64,000 nt of DNA from Paraburkholderia eburnea (lineage in GTDB: Bacteria; Pseudomonadota; Gammaproteobacteria; Burkholderiales; Burkholderiaceae), in the NCBI RefSeq assembly GCF_002917095.1, contig NZ_PQGA01000014.1, forward strand, positions 95,414 to 159,413, written 5' to 3'. The notes below the pieces were generated by a model, which saw only the letters and a list, made by a program, of their open reading frames with translations, was not told the origin of the DNA and ran no database searches. Position 1 is the stretch's first letter, and the number at the start of each line of letters is the position of its first letter. Positions 28,094 to 36,479 of this stretch are shown here, in pieces. Position numbers and translations under genes: made by a program.

Positions 28094-28103
28094 CTATTAA
28101 TAG
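28094..28103. promoter_or_regulatory. Palindromic operator candidate between the GntR gene and dgoD
   Basis: CTATTAATAG is a perfect 10-bp palindrome in the divergent region, next to a minus-strand TATTAT (28088-28093) that could be the regulator's -10. About 10 bases further toward dgoD, AACGC...GCGTT followed by six T (28110-28131) forms a small hairpin on the plus strand. Operator function is inferred from position. Confidence 0.4.
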
Positions 28104-28223
28104 CACTTTAACGCGAATTTCGGCGTTTTTTGCAGTAGCATGTGCGCCAGGACGCGCGGGGACGCCAGCCAGGCGGCCCGCGCCGTGAACCTTACCGCTC
28201 AAGCCTGGATCCGGAGACATCCC

Positions 28224-29372
28224 ATGAAAATCACCAAGCTCGAAACCTTCGTCGTGCCGCCGCGCTGGCTCTTTCTCAAGATCGAAACGGACGAAGGCAT
28301 CGTCGGCTGGGGCGAGCCGATCGTCGAAGGCCGCGCGCACACGGTCGAAGCCGCCGTGCAGGAACTCGCCGATTACCTCATCGGCAAGGACCCGCTCCTG
28401 ATCGAGGATCATTGGCAGGTGATGTATCGCGCGGGCTTCTATCGCGGCGGCCCGATCACGATGAGCGCGATCGCGGGCGTCGATCAGGCTTTGTGGGACA
28501 TCAAGGGCAAGCATCATGGCGTGCCCGTGCATGCGCTGCTCGGCGGCCAGGTGCGCGACAGGATCAAGGTCTATTCGTGGATCGGCGGCGACCGTCCGAG
28601 CGACGTCGCCAACAACGCGCGCGCCGTGGTCGAGCGCGGCTTCAAGGCCGTGAAGATGAACGGTTCGGAAGAGCTGCAGATCATCGACACCTGGGACAAG
28701 GTTCAGGGCGTGATCGACAATGTCGCGGCCGTGCGCGAGGCCGTGGGCCCGAACGTCGGCATCGGCGTGGACTTCCATGGCCGCGTGCACAAGCCGATGG
28801 CCAAGGTGCTCGCGAAGGAACTCGATCCGTACAAGCTGATGTTCATCGAGGAGCCGGTGCTCTCCGAGAACGTCGAGGCGCTGCGCGACATCGTCAACCA
28901 GACCAGCACGCCGATCGCGCTGGGCGAGCGTCTCTACTCGCGCTGGGACTTCAAGCATATTCTCGCCAACGGCTTCGTGGACATCATCCAGCCCGACGCT
29001 TCGCACGCGGGCGGCATCACCGAATGCCGCAAGATCGCGTCGATGGCCGAAGCCTACGACGTGGCGCTCGCGCTGCACTGCCCGCTTGGCCCGATCGCGC
29101 TCGCGACCTGCCTGCAGATCGACGCGGTGAGCTACAACGCGTTCATCCAGGAACAGAGCCTGGGCATCCACTACAACAAGGGCAACGATCTGCTCGACTA
29201 CATCCGCAATCCGGAAGTGTTCAAGTACGAAGACGGCTTCGTGTCGATTCCGCAGGGGCCGGGACTCGGCATCGAGGTCAACGAGGAAAAGGTGCGCGAG
29301 ATGGCGAAGACCGGCCACCGCTGGCGTAACCCGGTGTGGCGCCACGAGGACGGCAGCGTCGCCGAGTGGTGA
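28224..29372 (+). CDS. dgoD: D-galactonate dehydratase
   Basis: 382 residues, enolase superfamily, mandelate racemase subgroup. It removes water from D-galactonate to give 2-keto-3-deoxygalactonate. Metal ligands are visible in order: GVDFHGRV (Asp, with His next but one), MFIEEPVL and IALGERLYSR; the general acid/base His is in ALHCPLGPIAL. The start MKITKLETFVVPPRW is the DgoD start, with GGAGA upstream. The downstream kinase and aldolase of the pathway are not in this window. The 295 bases after it hold a CGTTACG/CGTAACG inverted pair and no gene. Confidence 0.94.
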   Translation: MKITKLETFVVPPRWLFLKIETDEGIVGWGEPIVEGRAHTVEAAVQELADYLIGKDPLLIEDHWQVMYRAGFYRGGPITMSAIAGVDQALWDIKGKHHGVPVHALLGGQVRDRIKVYSWIGGDRPSDVANNARAVVERGFKAVKMNGSEELQIIDTWDKVQGVIDNVAAVREAVGPNVGIGVDFHGRVHKPMAKVLAKELDPYKLMFIEEPVLSENVEALRDIVNQTSTPIALGERLYSRWDFKHILANGFVDIIQPDASHAGGITECRKIASMAEAYDVALALHCPLGPIALATCLQIDAVSYNAFIQEQSLGIHYNKGNDLLDYIRNPEVFKYEDGFVSIPQGPGLGIEVNEEKVREMAKTGHRWRNPVWRHEDGSVAEW

Positions 29373-29667
29373 TGAGCGCGCGATGTCGCGGCGTTACGTG
29401 ACGGTCCGCGCGGGCCATGTTTCAGCGCCGTAACGTTTGAGGCCGATTTCTGGCTGGCAGGCCGCGTAGTGCTCCTGGGCGCTCGCGGCCTTTGTCGTTT
29501 TTGCACATTCCCGCACACAACGTTTTTCCTTGCGAAACCGCGCCGCACAAGGCGCGCGCGCACTCGCGAATGCGCTGCGAGCCTGATGCGGCGCGCCGGA
29601 CGCGCCGCTGGCCTGCTCCTTGCTGAATCCCCTGTGAGATCAACGCGAAAAGCTACAGGGGATACAC

Positions 29668-29967
29668 ATGGACTTCATGCTCCCGGACTATCTGATCCGC
29701 GAACAGGCTGCCGTGCTCGCACTCGTCGTTTTCGGCCTGACGCGCGTCATTGCCGCCGCCGTCGCCTGCACGCGCGGCTGGCGCATCGCGGCGCTGGAGC
29801 TGAGCTTTATCGGCGTAGCGGTTCTGTGGTGCGCGCCGCAACTCATCGACCTGATCGCGCATCCCTCGTCGGTCGCCGCGCTCGCCGAACTCGAAGGCAA
29901 GGCCATTGGCTGCGCCATAGCCCTGTTCTTCTCGCCGATTCTCAGCCATCGCCTGGGCTATGAGTGA
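29668..29967 (+). CDS. Small membrane protein of unknown function
   Basis: 99 residues with three hydrophobic segments (about 15-32, 41-60, 76-92). AGGGGA precedes the ATG. No family is recognised. It is convergent with the CopD-like gene 21 bases away. The codon pattern matches the neighbours, so it is probably real, but it has no functional clue beyond membrane location. Confidence 0.6.
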   Translation: MDFMLPDYLIREQAAVLALVVFGLTRVIAAAVACTRGWRIAALELSFIGVAVLWCAPQLIDLIAHPSSVAALAELEGKAIGCAIALFFSPILSHRLGYE

Positions 29968-29988
29968 GCGCGCAACCAGGGTGACGTT

Positions 29989-30915
29989 TCAACCCTGCAA
30001 CACATAGCCCGGCACGCTATGCGCCAGCACGGCCGCGATCACCAGCACGGCCATCATCACGAGCGCTTCGAGATGCAGCACGTTGACGAAGCGCCGTGCC
30101 GCGCCGGTCGAGGCCGCGCGGCGCAGTTCGGGCATCGCCACCACGCGGTTGAAGCCGCCCAGCAGCAGCGCCAGCACGACGAGCGCGAGCTTGGCGAGCA
30201 GCACATGGCCCCATGTGCTCGCCTCCAGCGCGTCGATCGAGCCGCCAGTGCCGCGAATGCCGTTGAACACGCCCGTCGCCAGCACGAGACCGACGGCGAA
30301 AAACGCCACGTTCGATACCTGCCCCGCCGTGCGGATCAGCACGCCGCGCGCCGTCGAAGCGCCCAGCGCGGGCAGCACCGCCAGCCCGCCCGCCATCACG
30401 ATGCCGCTCCAGGCGCTCGCGCTCAGCACGTGCAGCGTATGCAGGCCGAGGGCCGCCGAGGCGAAGCCCGCGTCCGCCGCGTGACCAAGGCCCGCGCGCC
30501 CCGCCGCCACGGCGATGATCGCAAGCCACAGCACGCCGTCGCGCAGCGGGCCGGCCGAGGCCAGCGCCGTCGCCAGCAGCACGAGCGCGCCGGCGAACGC
30601 GATGCTCCACGCATGACCGACGTGCGTTTGCGCGAGCACCGTCGAGATCACGCCGAACGCGCCCGGCAGCGTTTCACCGCTGATCGACGCGCTCTCGTAC
30701 AGCAGCCACATGGCGAGCGCGACGACCAGCACGAACGCCGACGCACGCAGCGAGCGTTGCGCGCGCAGCCAGGCGAGGCGCGCGGGCGCGACGGCGCTGC
30801 GCGCGTCCTTTTCCAGCCACGCGCCATAGAGCGCCGAGCCCAGCGCGAAGGCATAGGCGAGGTTGACGAGGGCGGCCATCGCGACCTGCCCGATCCAGAG
30901 CCAGTCAGCTTTCAT
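29989..30915 (-). CDS. CopD-family copper resistance membrane protein
   Basis: 308 residues with about eight membrane helices. The C-terminal half matches the CopD domain: ALGLHTLHVLSASAWSGIVMAGGLAV, with histidines in the membrane helix, and later ASTWGHVLLAKLALVVLALLLGGFNR. CopD moves copper across the inner membrane, usually with periplasmic CopC. No CopC gene is adjacent here, so transport and substrate are inferred from the family only. Confidence 0.85.
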   Translation of the reverse strand: MKADWLWIGQVAMAALVNLAYAFALGSALYGAWLEKDARSAVAPARLAWLRAQRSLRASAFVLVVALAMWLLYESASISGETLPGAFGVISTVLAQTHVGHAWSIAFAGALVLLATALASAGPLRDGVLWLAIIAVAAGRAGLGHAADAGFASAALGLHTLHVLSASAWSGIVMAGGLAVLPALGASTARGVLIRTAGQVSNVAFFAVGLVLATGVFNGIRGTGGSIDALEASTWGHVLLAKLALVVLALLLGGFNRVVAMPELRRAASTGAARRFVNVLHLEALVMMAVLVIAAVLAHSVPGYVLQG

Positions 30916-31496
30916 CGGGCGGCGTCCTCCCGATGGTCAGGGAATAGACGGATTTCAGCGGGCAAAGCGCGGGGCGCGCGGTCATCCGGGCGCGCCTGCA
31001 GCATCGAAACGGAAAGTGCAGAAAGTGCGGAAAGTGCAATTGGAGTCATCGAGACGAGTGGCAAGGAAACAACAAGAAAACGGGCCAAGGGCAGTTTGGG
31101 GAAGTTGCAGGGAGCAACGCGCCTTTTCGAGACGCGCCTGCTTCGATAGCCGAGGTGCGGATCGGTTCAATGGCAACTCAATGACAACTTCGTCGCCCCA
31201 CCCTCGAACGCGCAAAAAATGATGAGCGAAGGCAGGGACAATCCCGAGTCACGGATCCGCTAACAGGTGCAGAATCATAACCGGCGTCGTTGCGACCCTC
31301 CGCTACTATCGGGTTCGGGTAAGCCCGCCCAGGCGAGCTGCCGGAATGCGGAAACAGTCTCGAGCGTGGCAAAAATCGCTGTCGGGTCGCGACGATAAGG
31401 TTGGCTGCGTTGCCGCAGCGCGCACGGTCTCTTCGCTTTCATCGCGCGCAGCCTCAAGCCGGGCCGCACGAAGCCTGGTCAGGTCCACGATAAAGA
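30916..31496. other. Gene-free region before the cytochrome genes
   Basis: 581 bases between copD and the divergent cytochrome gene. A 9-bp tandem repeat, GGAAAGTGC-AGAAAGTGC-GGAAAGTGC, lies at 31011-31037. The region is somewhat AT-richer than its surroundings. Short open frames in it lack ribosome sites and family resemblance. It should carry the promoters of the two divergent units, but I cannot place hexamers with confidence. Confidence 0.4.
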
Positions 31497-31508
31497 ATGG
31501 AGTCACGC

Positions 31509-32252
31509 GTGTCCCCAAGACGTATCCTCCGACCGCTCATTTCGCTCGTCGCGCCGCTGGGAGCCGCACTGCTGTTCGGCACGACCGGAATCTTCAGCGT
31601 TGCTTGCGCACAGACCCCGCAACCGAAAGCCCCCGACACGATCGAATCGCGCGTGCAGGGCTGTACCGCGTGCCACGGTTCGCACGGCCAGGGGACCGAC
31701 AACGACTACTTCCCGCGGCTGGCCGGCAAACCCGCCGAATATCTCTACAACCAGTTGATGAATTTTCGCGACGGGCGCCGCAAGTACCCTCCGATGAATT
31801 ACCTGGTCACCTATCTCTCCGACGAGTACCTGCACGAGATCGCCACGTACTTCTCGCAGCAGCGCCCGCCGTATCCGCCGCCCTCGAAGCCAACGGTGGG
31901 TGACAGCGTGCTCGCGCGCGGCGAGGCCATCGTGCTGCATGGCGACGCGGCCAAACAGGTGCCCGCGTGCGCCGCCTGCCACGGCGCGAAGCTCACCGGC
32001 ATGGAGCCGGCGATTCCGGGTCTCGTCGGCCTGCATTCGGACTACATCAGCGCGCAGATCGGCGCATGGCGCTCGGGCTCGCGTCACGCCAAGGCGCCCG
32101 ACTGCATGCATGAGATCGCCACGCGCCTCACGGACGAAGACGTGAACGCGGTCGCGGCCTGGCTCTCGACGCAGAATGCGCCGCAAAATCCCGTGCCGGC
32201 AGCGGCGGGCTCGTTGAAGACGCCGCTTGCCTGCGGCAGCGAACCGCAATAA
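31509..32252 (+). CDS. Dihaem cytochrome c (c4-like)
   Basis: 247 residues. A long signal peptide ends ACA-QTPQ, so the protein is periplasmic. Two haem-binding motifs, CTACH (52-56) and CAACH (154-158), sit in two similar halves, as in cytochrome c4 and the c-type subunits of oxidoreductases; RLAGKPAEYLYNQL and GLVGLHSDYISAQI are the matching helix starts. GGAG six bases before GTG 31509 decides the start; an in-frame ATG at 31497 lacks one. The triheme gene follows after 21 bases. Confidence 0.85.
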   Translation: MSPRRILRPLISLVAPLGAALLFGTTGIFSVACAQTPQPKAPDTIESRVQGCTACHGSHGQGTDNDYFPRLAGKPAEYLYNQLMNFRDGRRKYPPMNYLVTYLSDEYLHEIATYFSQQRPPYPPPSKPTVGDSVLARGEAIVLHGDAAKQVPACAACHGAKLTGMEPAIPGLVGLHSDYISAQIGAWRSGSRHAKAPDCMHEIATRLTDEDVNAVAAWLSTQNAPQNPVPAAAGSLKTPLACGSEPQ

Positions 32253-32273
32253 CGCGCCGGGGGAGACAGCCAT

Positions 32274-33569
32274 ATGAACCGCAAGTCCCTGTTCGCCCTG
32301 TCCGCAGTCGTGCTCGCCGCCGCCGCGGCGCTCGTGCCCGTGCTGTGGACCGGCAACACCTATCTGCACAACAGCTCGGCGCAAGCCGCCACCACCGCCG
32401 ATCAATCCGATCTCATCAAGAAGGGCGAATACCTCGCCCGCGCCGGCGACTGCATCGCGTGCCATACGGTGCGCGGCGGCAAGATCTTCGCGGGCGGCCT
32501 GCCGATGGCGACACCGTTCGGCACGCTCTACACGCCGAACATCACGCCCGACGACCGTGCCGGCATCGGCAAGTGGAGCGCCGACGACTTCTACCGCGCC
32601 ATGCACACGGGCCGCTCGAAGGACGGCAGCCTGCTCTATCCGGCCTTCCCGTTCACGAGTTACACGAAGGTCTCGCGCGCCGATTCGGACGCGATCTACG
32701 CCTACCTGCGCTCCGTGCCGCCGGTGAGCGTGCCCAGCCGCCCGCACGAACTCAAGTTCCCGTTCAACAACCGCAATCTGCTGATCGGCTGGCGCACGCT
32801 GTTCTTCCGCGAAGGCGAGTACAAGCCCGATCCGACCAAGTCGGTCGAGTGGAATCGCGGCGCGTATCTGGTCGAAGGGCTCGGCCACTGCGGCATGTGC
32901 CACACGTCGATCAACATGATGGGCGCGCCGGTCAACTCGTCGGCGTTCGCGGGCGGGCTGATTCCGCTGCAGAACTGGTATGCGCCCTCGCTCACCTCGA
33001 GTGAAGGCGGCCTCGGCGACTGGGACATCAAGGATATTTCCAGCCTGCTCAAGACCGGCGTATCGGGGCGTGGCGCGGTGTTCGGCCCGATGGCGGACGT
33101 GATCCATAACAGCCTGCAATATGTGTCGGATGACGACATCCAGGCGATGGCGACCTATCTGAAGACCATCCCGCAGAAGAAGGAAGCGCCCGAGAACATG
33201 CAGATGGAGACCTCGGATACGTTCGGTGGCGAACTCTTACAGCAAGGTCAGAAGATCTACCATGACCAGTGTGCAAAGTGTCACGCGGAGAACGGCCTCG
33301 GCATGCCGCCGAATTTCCCGCCGCTCGCGAACAATCAGTCGATCCAGATGCATTCGGCTGTGAATCCGATCCGCATGGTGCTCAACGGCGGCTATCCGCC
33401 GAGCACGCAGGGCAATCCGCGCCCCTATGGCATGCCGCCGTTCGCGCAAGCGCTGTCGAATCAGGAAGTGGCAGCGGTCGTGACCTATATCCGCATGACG
33501 TGGGGCAACAAGGGCACGCCGGTGTCCCCGCAGCAGGTGGCCGATCTGCGCTCCGCGCCGCTCGACTAG
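32274..33569 (+). CDS. Trihaem cytochrome c, dehydrogenase cytochrome-subunit type
   Basis: 431 residues with an N-terminal signal/anchor (LFALSAVVLAAAAALVPVLW) and three haem motifs: CIACH (60-64), CGMCH (206-210), CAKCH (333-337). This is the layout of the membrane-bound cytochrome subunit of alcohol, gluconate or sorbitol dehydrogenases, which pass electrons from a periplasmic dehydrogenase to ubiquinone. PMATPFGTLYTPNITPD is typical. No dehydrogenase gene is adjacent; the partner must be elsewhere. It is probably in an operon with the dihaem cytochrome. Confidence 0.88.
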   Translation: MNRKSLFALSAVVLAAAAALVPVLWTGNTYLHNSSAQAATTADQSDLIKKGEYLARAGDCIACHTVRGGKIFAGGLPMATPFGTLYTPNITPDDRAGIGKWSADDFYRAMHTGRSKDGSLLYPAFPFTSYTKVSRADSDAIYAYLRSVPPVSVPSRPHELKFPFNNRNLLIGWRTLFFREGEYKPDPTKSVEWNRGAYLVEGLGHCGMCHTSINMMGAPVNSSAFAGGLIPLQNWYAPSLTSSEGGLGDWDIKDISSLLKTGVSGRGAVFGPMADVIHNSLQYVSDDDIQAMATYLKTIPQKKEAPENMQMETSDTFGGELLQQGQKIYHDQCAKCHAENGLGMPPNFPPLANNQSIQMHSAVNPIRMVLNGGYPPSTQGNPRPYGMPPFAQALSNQEVAAVVTYIRMTWGNKGTPVSPQQVADLRSAPLD

Positions 33570-33600
33570 GCCGCGTTTGTTATAGTGGCGTTTGCCTGAT

Positions 33601-33638
33601 AAGGGCGCAGCCGGCAAAACGCCGCTGGCTGCGCCCTT
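33601..33638 (+). terminator. Strong hairpin after the cytochrome operon
   Basis: A perfect 12-bp stem (AAGGGCGCAGCC / GGCTGCGCCCTT) with a 14-nt loop begins 31 bases after the cytochrome stop. It is followed by CGCTATTT rather than a clear T run, so it may be a weak or Rho-assisted terminator. Confidence 0.6.
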
Positions 33639-33859
33639 CGCTATTTGGCGGTTCGCGCGGCTTTCCAGCGGCGAACGGTCAAAGGCAGTGGCCAAATGTA
33701 ATTGAAAGAAGTTGAACCAACGTTTTTTTGAGCACGGCGCGACAGGCGCACGGAAGCGGCAGCAAAGCAGGTTTGCAGTCGCACCGGCGCCGCATCGTCA
33801 TGACGACCCAGGATCGGCATGGCGACGCTGCGGGGCAAGAAGAACAAGGAGTTGTCGTC

Positions 33860-34480
33860 ATGCACGCTGGTGAGCGTCTGAACAGCATTACTCACCTCGT
33901 GGGCGCAATGTTGTCGATCGCGGGGCTGGTTTCGCTCGTGACGCTCGGGGCGCTCGATCACGACGCGTACAAGGTCGTGAGCTTCGCCGTCTACGGCGCG
34001 ATGCTGTGCGCGCTGTACACGATTTCCACGCTGTATCACGGTGTACGCGGTCCGCGCATCAAGGCCGTGCTGCAAAAGTGCGACCATGCCGCGATCTATC
34101 TGCTGATCGCGGGCAGCTATACTCCCTTCTCGCTCGTTACGCTGCGCGGGCCGTGGGGCTGGTCGCTCTTCGGCGTGAGCTGGGGGCTTGCCGCGCTCGG
34201 CATTGCGCAGGAGCTTACGCTCGGGCGCCGCACGCGGATGTTGTCGATGGTGCTATACGTGGTGATGGGCTGGCTCGCGCTGGTCGCGGTCAAGCCGCTC
34301 ATCAGCACGCTGCCTGCAGCCGGCACCGCATGGCTGCTGGCCGGCGGCATCATCTACAGCGTCGGCATTTATTTTTTCGTCAATGACGAACGCATCCGGC
34401 ACGGACATGGAATCTGGCATCTGTTCGTGCTCGCCGGGAGCGTCTGTCAATTCGTGAGCGTCGCGGCCTACGTCGCCTGA
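33860..34480 (+). CDS. Haemolysin III / YqfA family membrane protein
   Basis: 206 residues, seven membrane helices. The start GERLNSITHLVGAMLSIAG, the ISTLYHG motif after TM2, KCDHAAIYLLIAGSYTP and the final GHGIWHLFVLAGSVCQF carry the conserved histidines of the HlyIII/PAQR superfamily. These proteins are possibly hydrolases in membranes; the haemolysin label comes from a Bacillus cereus member and is not evidence of toxicity. AAGGAG eight bases before this ATG favours it over upstream in-frame starts. Confidence 0.9.
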   Translation: MHAGERLNSITHLVGAMLSIAGLVSLVTLGALDHDAYKVVSFAVYGAMLCALYTISTLYHGVRGPRIKAVLQKCDHAAIYLLIAGSYTPFSLVTLRGPWGWSLFGVSWGLAALGIAQELTLGRRTRMLSMVLYVVMGWLALVAVKPLISTLPAAGTAWLLAGGIIYSVGIYFFVNDERIRHGHGIWHLFVLAGSVCQFVSVAAYVA

Positions 34481-34512
34481 CGCGTCCCTTCCGGGAATCA
34501 GCACGAAGTCCG

Positions 34513-34546
34513 TCGCGCGGCGGCCGCAGTGTCCGCGGCCGCGCGA
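34513..34546. repeat. GC-rich hairpin between hlyIII-like gene and rhlE
   Basis: TCGCGC pairs with GCGCGA and GGCCGC with GCGGCC, with a 3-nt bulge and a 7-nt loop. It lies 32 bases after the hlyIII-like stop and has no T run. It could end transcription with Rho or act in the long rhlE leader (about 280 bases to the rhlE start). Confidence 0.4.
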
Positions 34547-34761
34547 TGCAACCCATGCCAGCCGGCGCTCTTGAGAAGCGCCGACAAGCGGCGCGCGCAC
34601 TGGCGCGCCGTCCGAATCAACGCGAGCGGATAGGCGTGTGTGACCGTACGTGCCGGGTGTACGTCCCTGAGCGTGCATGAGGCGCAAGACGCCCACGCCG
34701 CATAGCGCGCCCGATGACGGCAGCGCCTGCCGCTCGCGATACTGCAATACAACAGGTGTTT

Positions 34762-36390
34762 ATGTCTTTCGATTCTCTCGGCTTGTCCGAACCGCTGGTC
34801 CGCGCTGTCCACGAACTCGGCTACACCACGCCTACGCCCATCCAGACGCAAGCCATTCCCGCCGTGCTCGGCGGCGGCGACCTGCTCGCCGGCGCGCAGA
34901 CCGGTACCGGCAAGACCGCAGGCTTCACGCTGCCGATCCTGCAACGTCTGACCGACACGGCGGCGCCCGCCGCCAACGGCAAGCGCGTCGTGCGCGCGCT
35001 GATCCTCACGCCCACGCGCGAGCTTGCCGCCCAGGTGGAAGAAAGCGTGCGCGCCTACGGCAAGTACCTGAAGATCAAGTCCACGGTCATGTTCGGCGGC
35101 GTGGGCATCAATCCGCAGATCGACGCGCTCAAACGCGGCGTGGACATCGTGGTGGCGACGCCGGGCCGGCTGCTGGATCACATGCAGCAGAAGACCATCG
35201 ACCTCTCGCAGCTCGAAATCCTCGTGCTCGACGAAGCCGACCGCATGCTCGACATGGGCTTCATCCATGACATCAAGCGCGTGCTCGCGAAGCTGCCGCC
35301 CAAGCGCCAGAACCTGCTCTTCTCGGCGACTTTCGCCGACGAGATCAAGGCGCTCGCCGACAGCCTGCTCGACTCGCCCGCGCTGATCGAAGTCGCGCGC
35401 CGCAACACCACGGCCGAAACCGTCGCGCAGAAGGTTTATCCGGTCGATCGCGACCGCAAGCGCGAACTGCTCACGCACCTGATCCGCCAGCACAACTGGT
35501 TCCAGGTGCTCGTGTTCACGCGCACCAAGCACGGCGCGAACCGCCTGGCCGAACAGCTCACGAAGGATGGCATCAGCGCGCTCGCGATCCACGGCAACAA
35601 GAGCCAGTCGGCCCGTACGCGCGCGCTGTCCGAGTTCAAGGACGCCACGCTGCAGGTGCTGGTGGCGACCGACATCGCCGCGCGCGGCATCGACATCGAT
35701 CAACTGCCGCACGTGGTCAACTTCGACCTGCCGAACGTGCCGGAAGACTACGTGCACCGCATCGGCCGTACGGGCCGTGCGGGCGCAATGGGCGAGGCGG
35801 TATCGCTCGTCTGCGTGGACGAGCATCAGTTGCTCAAGGATATCGAGCGCCTCATCAAGCGCGCGGTACCGCAGGAAGTGATTCCGGGCTTCGAGCCGGA
35901 CCCGAACGCGAAGCCCGAGCCGATCCAGCGCCGTGGCCAGCCGCAGGGACGCGGTCAACAGCCAGGGCGTGGTCAGCAAGGTCAGGGGCGTGGCGCATCG
36001 CAAGGGGCTAACGGTGGCAATGGCGGCGCAAAACCCGCGCAAGCCCGCGAGCCGCGTGGCGGGAATCGCGAAGGTGGGCGCGAGGGTGGTCGTGAAGGCG
36101 GCCGCGCCTCGGCAGGTAATGGTGGCAATAGTGGTAATGGCGGCCAGCGCGCGGCCAAACCCGCGTCGACCGGCATCCGCACCGCGAAGCCCGTCAAGCA
36201 AGGCGCAGCCAGCCACAGCGCAACCCCCGGCAACCGCGGCGAACACACGCGCCGCGAGAGCCAGCGCGGTGTCTCGCACGAGAGCGCACTGGGCCGTCCG
36301 CAGCGCAAGCCGCAGTCGAACCCTGGCGCCCTGCTCGGCGGCCGTCCGGGCGGCTCGCGTCGCGACGGCAACGGTCAGCGCGACCGCTGA
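34762..36390 (+). CDS. rhlE: DEAD-box RNA helicase RhlE
   Basis: 542 residues. All helicase motifs are present: AQTGTGKT, PTRELA, TPGRLLDH, DEAD, SAT, then ATDIAARGIDID and HRIGRTGRAG. The opening MSFDSLGLSEPLVRAVHELGY and the overall pattern fit RhlE, which remodels RNA during ribosome assembly and decay. From about residue 390 the tail is low complexity, rich in RGQ, GGN, GGR and lysine, a basic RNA-binding tail typical of betaproteobacterial RhlE. The start lies 20 bases after the end of an upstream open frame with no ribosome site of its own. Confidence 0.93.
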   Translation: MSFDSLGLSEPLVRAVHELGYTTPTPIQTQAIPAVLGGGDLLAGAQTGTGKTAGFTLPILQRLTDTAAPAANGKRVVRALILTPTRELAAQVEESVRAYGKYLKIKSTVMFGGVGINPQIDALKRGVDIVVATPGRLLDHMQQKTIDLSQLEILVLDEADRMLDMGFIHDIKRVLAKLPPKRQNLLFSATFADEIKALADSLLDSPALIEVARRNTTAETVAQKVYPVDRDRKRELLTHLIRQHNWFQVLVFTRTKHGANRLAEQLTKDGISALAIHGNKSQSARTRALSEFKDATLQVLVATDIAARGIDIDQLPHVVNFDLPNVPEDYVHRIGRTGRAGAMGEAVSLVCVDEHQLLKDIERLIKRAVPQEVIPGFEPDPNAKPEPIQRRGQPQGRGQQPGRGQQGQGRGASQGANGGNGGAKPAQAREPRGGNREGGREGGREGGRASAGNGGNSGNGGQRAAKPASTGIRTAKPVKQGAASHSATPGNRGEHTRRESQRGVSHESALGRPQRKPQSNPGALLGGRPGGSRRDGNGQRDR

Positions 36391-36432
36391 CCGGCAACGA
36401 AGCCGCTCAACGAAGCCGCTCGCCGGATGCAC

Positions 36433-36460
36433 AAAGGCCCGCTAATCAGCGGGCCTTTTT
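36433..36460. terminator. Terminator between convergent rhlE and ferritin-like gene
   Basis: An 11-bp stem (AAAGGCCCGCT / AGCGGGCCTTT) with a 4-nt loop runs into five T on the plus strand, 43 bases after rhlE. On the minus strand the T run is only three, but the same hairpin can also serve the convergent gene ending at 36480. Confidence 0.88.
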
Positions 36461-36479
36461 CTTTATCGACGCGGAAAAA

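Noticed and set aside
31011..31037. Start of a CRISPR-like or iteron array
   Set aside because: Only three 9-bp units without spacers; no cas or replication genes in the window.
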